Below, in pieces: positions 1-8,251 of a DNA stretch of 64,000 nt. How positions within the stretch are numbered: the stretch's first letter is position 1; the number at the start of each line of letters is the position of its first letter. The notes beneath the pieces are model-generated. The model did no database searches and had not been told where the DNA came from. It worked only from the letters and a program-made list of their open reading frames with translations. Source of the DNA: Polynucleobacter sp. 71A-WALBACH (GTDB lineage Bacteria; Pseudomonadota; Gammaproteobacteria; Burkholderiales; Burkholderiaceae); the NCBI RefSeq assembly GCF_018882365.1, contig NZ_JACVOP010000001.1, forward strand, positions 310,001-374,000. The letters are read 5' to 3'. The position numbers were made by a program, and so were the translations under genes.

Positions 1-723
1 ACCAACATACGCCGCTGAAGCAGATAAACCGCCCCCGAAATCTTTAGTAAGGCCCAGTTTCCAATCTGTGTAACTAGCCGTGGCTTGCTGAGCTGTGTAG
101 TATTGACCAGCAATTCTTTGCATACCGACGTGCGCATTTAAGGCAATACCATAAAAACCAGTATCGTAATTACCGGTTAAATCAAGATAACTTGATCCAG
201 TACTGCTCGCAAATCCGAAAGTGTTGCTTAAAGCATAAGAAAATTTCAAGAAACCAGTAACTGGGCCAAATGTCGCATTTTGTGCAGCATAAATTTCAGT
301 TGTATTTGGATTCGTAAAACCAGCAATGATCCCGCTAGTAGGATAGTAGTACTGCAAGAGACCAACATCAGAAGCAAATCCTTCTGCAATTAGATCTTTC
401 TTAAAACCACCATAAAAGTCCATTTCAATAGGAGCGCTTGTAGCTGCACCGCCGTCTGAAACCCAACTAATTGAAGAGTTCCAGTTGCCGATATAGAAAC
501 CACTTTCGTGTGCATAATCAAAGCCGCCTTGAATAGCAGGCTTGTAATTTGACTGTGAAATACCACGGTAAATATAGTTATTTGTTATGGTCACATTGGC
601 TGTAACTGGGCTAGCTTCTGGAGCCGCTGGAGCCTCTGCTGCTGGCGCTGTTTGCGCAAATGCCGCTGTTGCGAATAAGCCAGAAGCCGCTAGTGCGATG
701 GCTGTCTTTTGAATCGTTTTCAT
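1..723 (-). CDS. TorF family putative porin (Gcw_chp), C-terminus outside window
   Basis: The first 241 codons of an outer-membrane porin-like protein run leftward off the window. The start is ATG at 723, preceded by a good AAGGAG ribosome site. Residues 1-23 form a signal peptide ending in AFAQ, followed by an Ala/Pro/Glu linker. The mature part opens with VTITNNYIYRGISQS, the start I associate with the TorF/Gcw_chp porin family, and then alternates hydrophobic and polar residues as expected for beta strands. In related betaproteobacteria this gene sits beside glnK-amtB, which would lie beyond the left edge (inference). The upstream region carries NtrC-like sites, so nitrogen control is plausible. 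The transported substrate is unknown. Confidence 0.85.
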   Translation of the reverse strand, partial: MKTIQKTAIALAASGLFATAAFAQTAPAAEAPAAPEASPVTANVTITNNYIYRGISQSNYKPAIQGGFDYAHESGFYIGNWNSSISWVSDGGAATSAPIEMDFYGGFKKDLIAEGFASDVGLLQYYYPTSGIIAGFTNPNTTEIYAAQNATFGPVTGFLKFSYALSNTFGFASSTGSSYLDLTGNYDTGFYGIALNAHVGMQRIAGQYYTAQQATASYTDWKLGLTKDFGGGLSASAAYVG

Positions 724-833
724 TTGAAACTCCTTAGTGGTCATGAAAAAGGGATAAATGCTTTATTGCATGGAGTGATCATGAATCTCGGACCCCTTCT
801 CCATTTGGTGCAATTCCCCTAAATAAGGCTAAT

Positions 834-871
834 GCCCTATTTTGGTGCTTTGCTTTGCACCATTTCCGTTC
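834..871. promoter_or_regulatory. Paired NtrC-like binding sites upstream of the porin
   Basis: Positions 834-848 read GCCCTATTTTGGTGC, close to the enterobacterial NtrC consensus GCACCA-N3-TGGTGC. Positions 857-871 begin with a perfect GCACCA half-site but have a poor right half. The centres are 23 bp apart, about two helical turns, a spacing used at NtrC enhancers. Another TGGTGC half-site lies at 806-811. The inner halves form a perfect inverted repeat, TGGTGC-N8-GCACCA (843-862). I could not find a convincing sigma-54 promoter (GG-N10-GC) between these sites and the porin start, which limits confidence. Confidence 0.45.
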
Positions 872-930
872 TTTTTGGGGCAATTTTTCAGTTTTAGCCC
901 TTTTTTGCCTGTTTTTGCCTGTTTTTGGCC
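872..930. repeat. Phased T-tracts including a 10-bp tandem repeat
   Basis: Six runs of four to six T fall at 872-876, 884-888, 892-895, 901-906, 912-916 and 922-926, mostly about 10 bp apart. The last three belong to a near-perfect tandem repeat of the unit TTTTTGCCTG. Tracts in phase with the helix are expected to curve DNA. The block lies between the NtrC-like sites and ubiK and may act as a bent upstream element for either gene. The role is inferred; the repeat is seen directly. Confidence 0.5.
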
Positions 931-977
931 CAACAACATAAAATGTTAACTGTGTCTTTTATGCAACTCTTTATAGA

Positions 978-1247
978 ATGGCGGGCAGCATCATGCAAAA
1001 ACCAGGTGAAATCCTCGAACAAATTCAGCGTATTGCTAGCGATATGCAAAACAAAGTTGGTGATGCGATTCGTAATTCACCAGCGCAAGAGATTGAAAAA
1101 AATGTGCGCGCTATGATGAATCAAGGTTTTCAGAAAATGGATCTGGTTACTCGAGAAGAATTTGATCTGCAATCTAAAGTGCTTGCTAAAACTAGAGAAA
1201 AGTTAGAGGCTCTCGAAGCTAAAGTAGCCGCATTAGAAAAGTCTTAA
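978..1247 (+). CDS. ubiK: UbiK accessory factor (BMFP domain, YqiC family)
   Basis: This 89-residue protein matches the UbiK/YqiC family: an N-terminal amphipathic helix, the conserved block RAMMNQGFQKMDLVTREEFD at about residues 44-63, and a C-terminal coiled coil rich in Leu, Glu and Lys (about 65-88). UbiK helps ubiquinone biosynthesis as a small trimeric partner of UbiJ. An alternative ATG at 993 (MQKPGEIL) would give 84 residues and looks more like other family starts; neither start has a clear ribosome site. It is transcribed divergently from the porin and ends just before a strong hairpin. Confidence 0.85.
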   Translation: MAGSIMQKPGEILEQIQRIASDMQNKVGDAIRNSPAQEIEKNVRAMMNQGFQKMDLVTREEFDLQSKVLAKTREKLEALEAKVAALEKS

Positions 1248-1257
1248 TTAGGACTTC

Positions 1258-1289
1258 AGTTTCATCTAGAAACTATTCTGGATGAAACT
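1258..1289. terminator. Hairpin between convergent ubiK and lipoprotein genes
   Basis: AGTTTCATC at 1258-1266 pairs with GATGAAACT at 1281-1289, continued by AGAA/TTCT inside, giving a nearly continuous 14-bp stem with one T-G wobble and a four-base loop. It sits where two genes converge and covers the last codons of the leftward lipoprotein gene. There is no clear T-run on either side, so it could be a terminator or an mRNA 3'-end stabiliser. Confidence 0.5.
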
Positions 1290-1872
1290 CATCAAAGAAG
1301 TTGGAGTAAGCCTCTTCAGAGAAAAACTTTTTTGCATCCACTCTTGCTGGAGCTGTATGTAAAACTGAGATCTGATAAATCCAAATCCCGTTATCTGGTG
1401 CTAGCCTGGTAATCCAACGTACCCGCATTGACTGCTCTACTGCACCACTAGATTTAAATTCCAGGAAATAATCTTTAGTAGAAAGACGCTGACGATTAGT
1501 TGTCTGGTACTGAGCATCGACACTAACAGCACTTTCTAAATTGACATTTGCACGATTCAGTAAATTGCCTTGTAATTGCTCTAATAATTTAGGCGCTAGT
1601 GCAGCTTGATCTTTACTCAAGTGAATCGTACTCACTGAATAAATATCATCCTCAATCTTTACCGCTTCTAAGGTTTGCGGAATGTCTTGATTTTGATATG
1701 GCAGTCGTCGCTCAATCTTTTCAGGTTTGCCCGGAAATAAAGTGCTATAGCCTTCTTGTGGAGACTGCACGGTCCGCCAATCCAGCTTGGGACTACAGCC
1801 AGTAAGCAGAAAAGCAAATGCTAGAAATACCCCGAGCTTTTGGAACACAGGTTTAGACAACACCAGCCCCAT
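1273..1872 (-). CDS. Putative lipoprotein of unknown function downstream of lipA
   Basis: The 199-residue product begins with a lipoprotein signal: a hydrophobic stretch ending in the lipobox LLTGC with acylated Cys26. The mature part opens [12 protein letters not shown] and contains a [10 protein letters not shown] segment; I do not recognise a named family. The reading frame is open further upstream to 2022, but that part lies opposite the end of lipA and lacks a signal sequence, so ATG at 1872 is preferred; GTG at 1848 is an alternative. It overlaps the lipA stop by about 20 bases and probably shares its transcript. It should be anchored in the inner or outer membrane facing the periplasm. 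Confidence 0.7.
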   Translation of the reverse strand: MGLVLSKPVFQKLGVFLAFAFLLTGCSPKLDWRTVQSPQEGYSTLFPGKPEKIERRLPYQNQDIPQTLEAVKIEDDIYSVSTIHLSKDQAALAPKLLEQLQGNLLNRANVNLESAVSVDAQYQTTNRQRLSTKDYFLEFKSSGAVEQSMRVRWITRLAPDNGIWIYQISVLHTAPARVDAKKFFSEEAYSNFFDEFHPE

Positions 1873-2869
1873 GCGCTTGTTCGTCAGCATGGTAGCTAGA
1901 GCGCACCATGGCGCCAACGGCAGCATGTGAGAAGCCCATGGCATAAGCCTCTTCCTCGAAATGCTTAAATACATCCGGATGCACATAGCGCCGAACTGGG
2001 AGATGATGACCTGAGGGAGCAAGATACTGGCCGATCGTCAGCATGTCGATATTGTGTTCGCGCATATCACGCATGACTTCTAAGATCTCTTCATCCGTCT
2101 CACCCAAGCCAACCATCAAGCCACTCTTAGTTGGAATATGTGGGAAGCGCTCTTTAAAGTCTTTTAATAACTTCAGGGAATGTGCGTAATCAGCTCCAGG
2201 TCGTGCTTGTTTATAAAGACGCGGCACAGTTTCTAAGTTGTGATTCATCACATCAGGCAGGCCTTGCGGCGCATGCTGAGAAAAAATATCTAAAGCTTTA
2301 TCTAGACGCCCGCGAAAATCCGGAACTAAAACCTCAATGCGTGTATTGGGGGAGAGATCTCGGGATTGAGAAATGCAGTCCACATAATGCATCGCACCAC
2401 CGTCGCGCAAATCATCGCGATCTACGCTAGTAATCACTACATAATTCAATTTCAAGGCGGCGATCGTGCGCGCCAAATTACCAGGCTCTTTTGTATCTAG
2501 CGGATCTGGTCTGCCGTGACCCACATCACAAAACGGGCAACGACGCGTACATTTATCGCCCATGATCATGAAGGTAGCGGTACCTTTTCCAAAGCACTCA
2601 CCAATATTGGGGCAGCTTGCTTCTTCGCAAACCGTGACTAACTCATTTTCACGAAGAATCTTTTTAATTTCAGAAAAACGAGAGTTTCCAGAGGCGGCTC
2701 TTACTCGAATCCAATCTGGCTTTTTGAGAACTTGCTCTAAAGGCACGATCTTGATCGGAATACGCGCAGTTTTCTCACTCGACTTCTGCTTACGTGAAGC
2801 ATCGTAGTTAAGATCCTGCCGACTATTGCTAGTGACAGTGGAATCGAGATCCGGCTTATTGATAGTCAT
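1853..2869 (-). CDS. lipA: Lipoyl synthase
   Basis: LipA is a radical-SAM enzyme that inserts two sulfur atoms into protein-bound octanoyl groups to make lipoate for pyruvate and 2-oxoglutarate dehydrogenases and the glycine cleavage system. The auxiliary [4Fe-4S] cluster motif CX4CX5C is at C81, C86 and C92, the radical-SAM CX3CX2C motif at C107, C111 and C114, and the conserved C-terminal RSSYHA at about 323-328 supplies the serine ligand. The 338-residue length is normal, with a somewhat long polar N-terminus. Its ATG overlaps the lipB stop by four bases, so the two are translationally coupled. Confidence 0.97.
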   Translation of the reverse strand: MTINKPDLDSTVTSNSRQDLNYDASRKQKSSEKTARIPIKIVPLEQVLKKPDWIRVRAASGNSRFSEIKKILRENELVTVCEEASCPNIGECFGKGTATFMIMGDKCTRRCPFCDVGHGRPDPLDTKEPGNLARTIAALKLNYVVITSVDRDDLRDGGAMHYVDCISQSRDLSPNTRIEVLVPDFRGRLDKALDIFSQHAPQGLPDVMNHNLETVPRLYKQARPGADYAHSLKLLKDFKERFPHIPTKSGLMVGLGETDEEILEVMRDMREHNIDMLTIGQYLAPSGHHLPVRRYVHPDVFKHFEEEAYAMGFSHAAVGAMVRSSYHADEQAHGAGVV

Positions 2870-3510
2870 GATGAAATCAGTTGCTTTTGCAAATGCCCTA
2901 AAAGGGTTTGGCCAATAATGTCTACATTGTCCTTGATCCCAAGGGTTTGCATATCCACCGTCCTTAAGCCCTCATAACCGCATGGGTGAATCCGGGAAAA
3001 AGCCGCCAAATCAGTTGATACATTCAAGGCAAGCCCATGATAGGAGCACCCCTTGGAGACCTTAAGGCCCAAAGCGGCAATCTTAGCGCCCCGATACTCT
3101 AATGGAGCTGGGCTCTCTTGGGCAACATAAATGCCAGGCGCACCAGCGTGTCTTTCAGCCTGGATACCAAAGTCCGCCAGGGTATCAATCAAAGCTTGCT
3201 CAATACGAGACACCAGCTCTTTAACAAAGATCCCTAAACGCCTCAGATCAAGCAGCAGATAGACCACGATTTGCCCGGGCCCGTGATAAGTGATCTCACC
3301 ACCACGATCTACCTGTACTAATGGAATTTGATTGCTAGGGGAATGCAAATTACTGGCATCCCCCGCCAAACCCAAAGTAAACACTGGAGGATGCTCGAGG
3401 ATCCAAATTTCATCTGGAGTATCACTATCTCGCTGCTGCGTGAAATCCCGCATCGCTTGATATGTCGACTCGTAGTCAGCCACTCCTAAATGTTTTACTA
3501 AAAAACTCAT
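2866..3510 (-). CDS. lipB: Lipoyl(octanoyl) transferase
   Basis: LipB moves octanoate from acyl carrier protein to lipoyl domains, the step before LipA. The 214-residue protein has the family block [12 protein letters not shown] (about 69-80), the catalytic lysine in KIAALGLKV (K143) and the catalytic cysteine in HPCGYEGL (C177). It lies nine bases after ybeD and overlaps lipA by four bases, the same functional grouping as in Escherichia coli. Confidence 0.97.
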   Translation of the reverse strand: MSFLVKHLGVADYESTYQAMRDFTQQRDSDTPDEIWILEHPPVFTLGLAGDASNLHSPSNQIPLVQVDRGGEITYHGPGQIVVYLLLDLRRLGIFVKELVSRIEQALIDTLADFGIQAERHAGAPGIYVAQESPAPLEYRGAKIAALGLKVSKGCSYHGLALNVSTDLAAFSRIHPCGYEGLRTVDMQTLGIKDNVDIIGQTLLGHLQKQLISS

Positions 3511-3519
3511 GCAGGCAAT

Positions 3520-3789
3520 TTAGAGAACTATGCTAATCAAAGGATGTGTAGATAGAGTTCGATACAACTCATCTAACTGCTCACGGCTGGTCGCGGTAAT
3601 TGGCAAAGTAATGCCAAGATAATTACCGTCTTTAGAGGGTCGCTGCTCAACCTTGCTCTCATCAAATGTAGGATCAAATTGACGGGCAATATGCAAAATC
3701 GCCGGTAGGTATTCTGGATTAGCTTTACCCATCACCTTAATTGGAAATTCAGATGGATACTCGATGAGGGATTTTTTATCTTCAGTCAT
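3520..3789 (-). CDS. ybeD: YbeD/DUF493 family protein
   Basis: This 89-residue protein has the DUF493 pattern: LIEYPSEFPIKVMGK near the start, GNYLGITLPITA in the middle and the terminal DELYRTLSTHPLISIVL. The family adopts an ACT-like fold and its biochemical role is not settled. Its position directly upstream of lipB-lipA matches many proteobacteria and suggests a link to lipoate metabolism. The leader before its ATG, about 3790-3830 read on the minus strand, is strikingly purine-rich. Confidence 0.85.
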   Translation of the reverse strand: MTEDKKSLIEYPSEFPIKVMGKANPEYLPAILHIARQFDPTFDESKVEQRPSKDGNYLGITLPITATSREQLDELYRTLSTHPLISIVL

Positions 3790-3824
3790 TGATTTTTATC
3801 TTTCTCTCTATTTTTTCTTTTACT

Positions 3825-4541
3825 TTACTTAATGCGGTGATCGGGCATACCCAACCAAGCACTAGTGATGATGTTTCGAATGCAATGCAAACGTCGGTGG
3901 AAAAAATGATCCGCCCCTGGCACGACTTGCACTGTTAATTCTTGAGGGCGCGCCCAATCCAAGACATCGATCAGAGGAATAGTCTCATCTACTTCACCAT
4001 GAATCAAAATCGTATCGGCAGGCACAGGTGCTAAGACCCACTTACCCGCTGCGCTACCCACCATGACTAGGCGCTCGGCAGTACGCCCTAGCTCTGCCAA
4101 GCGTTGCACTAGATGCGTTCCAACGAAACTTCCAAATGAAAAACCTGAAACTACTAAAGGTAATGTATTTGCAGTCTGAATCCATGCCTGTTGAGAAGTA
4201 GCCTCGAATTGATTCCAGCTCGAAGGGGTTCGCATCCAATCAGTAACATGCAACAAGTCTTCCATCTCGCCAACACCATCATCATGTACACCGGCAGTAG
4301 CGCCTACTCCACGAAAATTAGGGCGCACACTGACGTAACCCAATTGATTGAAGGCGCGCGCCATAGTTTGCGCAACCTTGTTATCCATCGTTCCACCCAT
4401 TAGTGGGTGTGGATGCGCAACTAAGGCCAAACCCCTCACCAAAAAATTAGGATTATTTTTTAACTCATCAGGAAAATCAATTGACATTTCAATTTGACCC
4501 ACAACACCATCAATATGAATTATTTTTGTACGGCTATTCAT
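3825..4541 (-). CDS. Alpha/beta hydrolase (COG2945-like)
   Basis: This 238-residue protein has the features of a small cytosolic serine hydrolase: HPHPLMGGTMDNKV after the first strand, the RPNFRGVGAT loop, the nucleophile elbow GFSFGS, an acid in HGEVDETIPL and a histidine in GADHFFHRRL. No signal peptide is present. The substrate cannot be told; related proteins are annotated as esterases or dienelactone-hydrolase-like enzymes. It lies between the [2Fe-2S] protein gene and ybeD on the same strand. Confidence 0.8.
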   Translation of the reverse strand: MNSRTKIIHIDGVVGQIEMSIDFPDELKNNPNFLVRGLALVAHPHPLMGGTMDNKVAQTMARAFNQLGYVSVRPNFRGVGATAGVHDDGVGEMEDLLHVTDWMRTPSSWNQFEATSQQAWIQTANTLPLVVSGFSFGSFVGTHLVQRLAELGRTAERLVMVGSAAGKWVLAPVPADTILIHGEVDETIPLIDVLDWARPQELTVQVVPGADHFFHRRLHCIRNIITSAWLGMPDHRIK

Positions 4542-4563
4542 GGAAGAGCTTTCTTAAATCTTT

Positions 4564-4872
4564 TTAAACTAACTGCAGGCGCTCTACTGGGCGCCCTTGT
4601 ATTAGGTGTGACTGGATAATATCTTCAATGTCTTCAGTATCCACAAAGGTGTACCAAACACCCTCTGGATAGATCACCATCACTGGGCCGTCAGCACAAC
4701 GATCTAAACATCCAGCCTTATTAATACGGATTTTTCCAGGGCCAGATAAACCCAACTCTTTCACGCGTTTTTTTGCATACTCAAACAATGCAAAAGCGTT
4801 ATGACGATCACAACAATCTTCTCCATTACTGCGCTGGTTTAGGCAGAAAAAAACATGGTGTTTAAAACTCAT
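4564..4872 (-). CDS. Thioredoxin-like [2Fe-2S] ferredoxin
   Basis: The 102-residue product resembles thioredoxin-fold [2Fe-2S] proteins related to the NuoE C-terminal domain. Cysteines occur in FFCLNQRSNGEDCC near the N-terminus and in AGCLDRCADGP, the usual four-cysteine arrangement, followed by the conserved PVMVIYPEGVWY strand. ATG at 4872 is preferred; a TTG four codons earlier keeps the frame open but adds no conserved residues. The redox partner is unknown. It is immediately downstream of the VanZ-like gene. Confidence 0.8.
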   Translation of the reverse strand: MSFKHHVFFCLNQRSNGEDCCDRHNAFALFEYAKKRVKELGLSGPGKIRINKAGCLDRCADGPVMVIYPEGVWYTFVDTEDIEDIIQSHLIQGRPVERLQLV

Positions 4873-4884
4873 ATGGAATCTCAA

Positions 4885-5979
4885 TTAAGGTTTTAAATTA
4901 AAGGCAGTCCTGTTTCGAAGCACCCAAAATAATGCTAATGGCAACCATACTACTGAAACCCACTGCATTAATTCATTAAAGTGTAATAGCCGACCTTGGT
5001 ACCAGTGTCGTAAAGTCAGGATGAAATACGGGTTGGCGGGTAAGAGATTAATTGCCAAGGTGGCACTAACCAAACAAGCGATCGCAAGCCAAGCTTTACC
5101 GGAAACAGAAAACTGGAGAGACCATCTGAGCAACAGACTTCCCAGCACCATTCCCCAAATAGCCCCCGCGGTAAGCCACAGCAAGCTAAATTCCGCCCCG
5201 AATTGCAAAGCAGTGAAAGCAATCTTTACCAACACAGTGAAGCAAAGCAAACTATTCAAGATTTTCCACTGAGGCGCTTTTTCGCGCATTCCCAGGGATA
5301 GTAAGAGCCCAGTCCCTAGCCAACATACTGCCGTAATAACGGCTTCTTGGACAACATGATTCACCACCATCGTGCCCCAATCAACTGAGGCAAAAATGGC
5401 ATGCCCCCAGACCCCTGTACCCAACCAAGAGCTCTGAGGGTAAATCTGAGCCCAAGGAAAGAGCAGAAACAGGGCACAAGCAGCCCAATTCAGGCCAAAC
5501 CACTGGTCAAAACAACGGCGTACCGCACTACCGGAGAGCCACTGGGGACCTAGGGGGATCGCCAATAAGGCACCCATCAAACCACCCAACACGTTGGCCC
5601 ACCAATCCATTTGGCTCGGTATCCGAGTGGGTAGCCAAGTTTGCAAAGACTCCACGCTAAAAGCCAATACCGCACTAAAGCTCAAAGCAATGCCCAGGGC
5701 AACAAAATTACGCCAACGCGGGTAGCAGGCAAAGACCAGCAAAAATCCCAGGGGGATATAGGCCAAGATATTGACCGAAACGTCAAAGAGCGTAATAAAG
5801 CGGGGCAAAGGGGCATCTAACCATGCCCATGCAGTTATGCCATTGTCAAAGTTGAAATCAAAGGGATTTAGGCTAACGTAAACGATTAATAGCGCGTAGC
5901 TCAAGCTAATGGCCCTAGCCAATGGCATTGCCTGGAGGGGCCAAACAAACTTGCGAGGACGCTGATCTTCACGATGCAT
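4885..5979 (-). CDS. VanZ family membrane protein
   Basis: The protein (364 residues) is a polytopic membrane protein with about ten hydrophobic segments. Its N-terminal half has the VanZ pattern: a first helix leading to YVSLNPFDF, then FDVSVNILAYIPLGFLLVF and a helix with VESLQTWLPTRIPSQMDWWA followed by NVLGGLMGALL. VanZ-like proteins are common and mostly of unknown function; the namesake affects teicoplanin resistance. The C-terminal half carries further helices without a family signature. It is divergent from birA. Confidence 0.8.
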   Translation of the reverse strand: MHREDQRPRKFVWPLQAMPLARAISLSYALLIVYVSLNPFDFNFDNGITAWAWLDAPLPRFITLFDVSVNILAYIPLGFLLVFACYPRWRNFVALGIALSFSAVLAFSVESLQTWLPTRIPSQMDWWANVLGGLMGALLAIPLGPQWLSGSAVRRCFDQWFGLNWAACALFLLFPWAQIYPQSSWLGTGVWGHAIFASVDWGTMVVNHVVQEAVITAVCWLGTGLLLSLGMREKAPQWKILNSLLCFTVLVKIAFTALQFGAEFSLLWLTAGAIWGMVLGSLLLRWSLQFSVSGKAWLAIACLVSATLAINLLPANPYFILTLRHWYQGRLLHFNELMQWVSVVWLPLALFWVLRNRTAFNLKP

Positions 5980-6025
5980 TCCCTCATTCTAGGTCAGCCC
6001 AGTCAGATCTTTCTACAATAGGAAA

Positions 6026-6826
6026 ATGAGCCCGAATTGCATACTAGAACGTGTTGCCACCACCAAATCGACTAATGATGATTTATTGGCCCGTTGGCGT
6101 GCCGGGGAATTAATTGATCCAGTTGCTCGAATCGCCCATGAGCAGACCTCCGGCAAGGGCAGAGCTGGAAGGGTTTGGTTTTCTCGTCCTGAAGATACCC
6201 TGTGCTTCTCCTTGGCCTACCCCTTTTGTAAGCGCCCCAATGAACTAAGCGGACTCAGCCTAGTAATTGGACTGGCCGTGGTTGCTGGTATTGCCGGGGC
6301 CTTAGGAATCAGTGAAGCTGAGCTCCATCAACAAGGCCTTCGACTGAAGTGGCCTAACGATTTGCTACTAAACAATGCCAAGCTTGGCGGCATTCTGATT
6401 GAAGGCGGACAGAGCAATCCAGAATCAGCCACTTGGATGGTGATCGGCCTAGGTCTGAACTTACGTCATGGGGAGCTAATTGAAAAGAGTCTGAAGGACA
6501 GCACCTCTCTCAAGGTTGCAGCTCTAGATCAACTCATGCCACACCAGGCACCGATTCCTGATAATGAGTTCATTTGGCTCAAACTGATTGAGTCATTTGA
6601 AAAACATTTGATCGACTTTGAACGGCATGGGTTTAGTTATTTTAAGAACTCCTGGGCACAGTGGGATGCATTCGATGGTCAGTCAGTCTGTATATCTGGC
6701 ACTGGTAAAGAATCTCTTGCTGGAATTTCTGTAGGAGTAGACGATACTGGCGCGCTTATCCTCAAGCAAAATGACAAATCAATTGCCATTCATGCGGGCG
6801 ATGTTTCTTTGCGAGTTCAATCATGA
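6026..6826 (+). CDS. birA: Biotin--[acetyl-CoA-carboxylase] ligase, no DNA-binding domain
   Basis: The enzyme activates biotin as biotinyl-AMP and attaches it to the biotin carrier protein of acetyl-CoA carboxylase. Key segments are TKSTNDDLLAR, the nucleotide-binding TSGKGRAGRVWFS, LKWPNDLLLNNAKLGGIL and the C-terminal SH3-like domain. At 266 residues it starts directly with the catalytic domain and lacks the N-terminal helix-turn-helix of E. coli BirA, so it should not repress biotin genes itself. Its last codons overlap coaX by four bases. Confidence 0.95.
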   Translation: MSPNCILERVATTKSTNDDLLARWRAGELIDPVARIAHEQTSGKGRAGRVWFSRPEDTLCFSLAYPFCKRPNELSGLSLVIGLAVVAGIAGALGISEAELHQQGLRLKWPNDLLLNNAKLGGILIEGGQSNPESATWMVIGLGLNLRHGELIEKSLKDSTSLKVAALDQLMPHQAPIPDNEFIWLKLIESFEKHLIDFERHGFSYFKNSWAQWDAFDGQSVCISGTGKESLAGISVGVDDTGALILKQNDKSIAIHAGDVSLRVQS

Positions 6827-7644
6827 GTCTGTATTTAGTATTCGATCTTGGCAATACTCGCCTTAAATGGGCTGCTGTTGAGTCCACGCAAAACATTGCA
6901 GATCGTAATAAAAAACTGTGGGCGTATTCTGGATCGATCAGCAATAAATCATTCCAATCCCCCGAGCTGCGCGCCGAGCTATCCGACTATATTTCTAAAA
7001 CTTTACCCAAGCCTGATGCCATCGCTTTTTGCTGTGTAGCTGGCGATGCTGCAATTGACAATCTACGTGGTCTTTTTCCACAATGGCAGGATCTGGAGTG
7101 GAAGCAATTAACCGGTAGCAGCTCTTATGAGGGTGTACGCACACTCTATCAAGATCCAAATAAGCTGGGCGCAGATCGATGGGCCGCGCTGATTGGGGCA
7201 AGGGCACTCTCAAACACCAACACGCTAGTGATTAATGCTGGGACCGCCACCACTATTGACTTGCTAGGCGGTAATGGCGTTCATTACGGCGGCTGGATCT
7301 TGCCGGGTCTGAGCCTGATGCAAGAGAGCCTGCAGCAAAATACCGCTCAGCTTCCATTAGCAGTGCGCGCCAACCAATCTGATGCTCAAGCTCGCTTTGG
7401 CATAACAACAGATGAAGCCATTACTGGTGGTTGTGATGCCGCGCAAATGGGAGCGATACTGCGCGCCGTCTATTTAGCTAAAGCAATGAACCATCCAGTC
7501 GAGCGAATTTGGCTTGATGGCGGTAATGCCAAAATTTTGGCAAATGAGATTAAACAATTTCCAGAGCTAGCAGTACTGCCAATCGAACCGATTGAAGGTC
7601 TAGTGCTTCGCGGTCTTTGGGCCTGGCTCTTACAAAACCTTTAA
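6823..7644 (+). CDS. coaX: Type III pantothenate kinase
   Basis: CoaX phosphorylates pantothenate, the first committed step of coenzyme A synthesis, and belongs to the ASKHA superfamily. The 273-residue sequence has the phosphate-1 motif VFDLGNTRLKWA, LGADRWAALIGA, the NAGTATTIDLL motif, GGWILPGLSLM and a C-terminal LDGGNAK. It is translationally coupled to birA, the usual pairing in Burkholderiales. Confidence 0.95.
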   Translation: MSLYLVFDLGNTRLKWAAVESTQNIADRNKKLWAYSGSISNKSFQSPELRAELSDYISKTLPKPDAIAFCCVAGDAAIDNLRGLFPQWQDLEWKQLTGSSSYEGVRTLYQDPNKLGADRWAALIGARALSNTNTLVINAGTATTIDLLGGNGVHYGGWILPGLSLMQESLQQNTAQLPLAVRANQSDAQARFGITTDEAITGGCDAAQMGAILRAVYLAKAMNHPVERIWLDGGNAKILANEIKQFPELAVLPIEPIEGLVLRGLWAWLLQNL

Positions 7645-7669
7645 ACCAGCCCACGTTTATTTGCACTAC

Positions 7670-8161
7670 TTAGTTAGTACGAATCTTGCTTAGCAGCGTT
7701 GTTGTGGAGCGCTCGTATAAAAACGGAATGGCAACTGCTGTGCCACCCCAAGTCTTCACCAAGCGAGTTTCTTCGAGAGAATCGATTTCATAATCTCCGC
7801 CCTTGACGTAGATATCTGGATGAATTTTAGAAATGAGATTTACCGGGGTCTGGTCCGTAAACAACACCGCTAAATCCACACTCTCCAGTGCCGCCAAGAG
7901 CGCTTGGCGGTCAGCCTCGCTATTAATGGGCCTGTCATCGCCTTTCCCCAGCATCTTGACTGAAGCATCCGAATTTACCCCCACCACAAGACTGGCGCCT
8001 AAGGCGCGCGCTTGGGCCAAATAACTGGCATGTCCGCGATGCAGAATATCAAAGACGCCATTCGTAAATACTAGTGGCCTCGGAAGTGCAGCAATTCGAG
8101 CCTCCAGCTCTGCCGGAGGGCAGACTTTGGACTCAAAAGAAGGTAAAGGTAAGGTACTCAT
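7670..8161 (-). CDS. rfaE2: D-glycero-beta-D-manno-heptose 1-phosphate adenylyltransferase
   Basis: This 163-residue cytidylyltransferase-fold enzyme activates heptose-1-phosphate with ATP for the LPS inner core. It has the nucleotidyl-transfer motif TNGVFDILHRGHASYL (HxGH type), VGVNSDASVKMLGK and the domain-end ERSTTTLLSKI. It corresponds only to the C-terminal half of E. coli HldE; the kinase half would be a separate gene elsewhere. It is convergent with coaX and divergent from the peroxidase operon. Confidence 0.93.
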   Translation of the reverse strand: MSTLPLPSFESKVCPPAELEARIAALPRPLVFTNGVFDILHRGHASYLAQARALGASLVVGVNSDASVKMLGKGDDRPINSEADRQALLAALESVDLAVLFTDQTPVNLISKIHPDIYVKGGDYEIDSLEETRLVKTWGGTAVAIPFLYERSTTTLLSKIRTN

Positions 8162-8179
8162 AGCGTCATATTAATAGCA

Positions 8180-8194
8180 TTGAGCTAGGCTCAA
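8180..8194. promoter_or_regulatory. Inverted repeat TTGAGC-N3-GCTCAA in divergent region
   Basis: A perfect 6-bp inverted repeat with a 3-bp spacer lies in the 90-bp gap between rfaE2 and the gpx operon, about 58 bp before the gpx start. It could be a dimeric regulator operator for the five-gene operon or a chance palindrome. No regulator gene is adjacent. Confidence 0.3.
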
Positions 8195-8251
8195 CGATAT
8201 TTGCCAGAATGTCTTAGACTTGGATATCCCCGCCCCACCTAAAGGTTCAAG

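Noticed and set aside
724..833. Sigma-54 promoter between NtrC-like sites and porin
   Set aside because: No GG-N10-GC element was found. The best candidates have an 11-bp spacing or lack one of the two invariant dinucleotides.
1873..2022. Longer form of the lipoprotein starting inside lipA
   Set aside because: It would place about 50 non-hydrophobic residues before the lipoprotein signal and spoil export.
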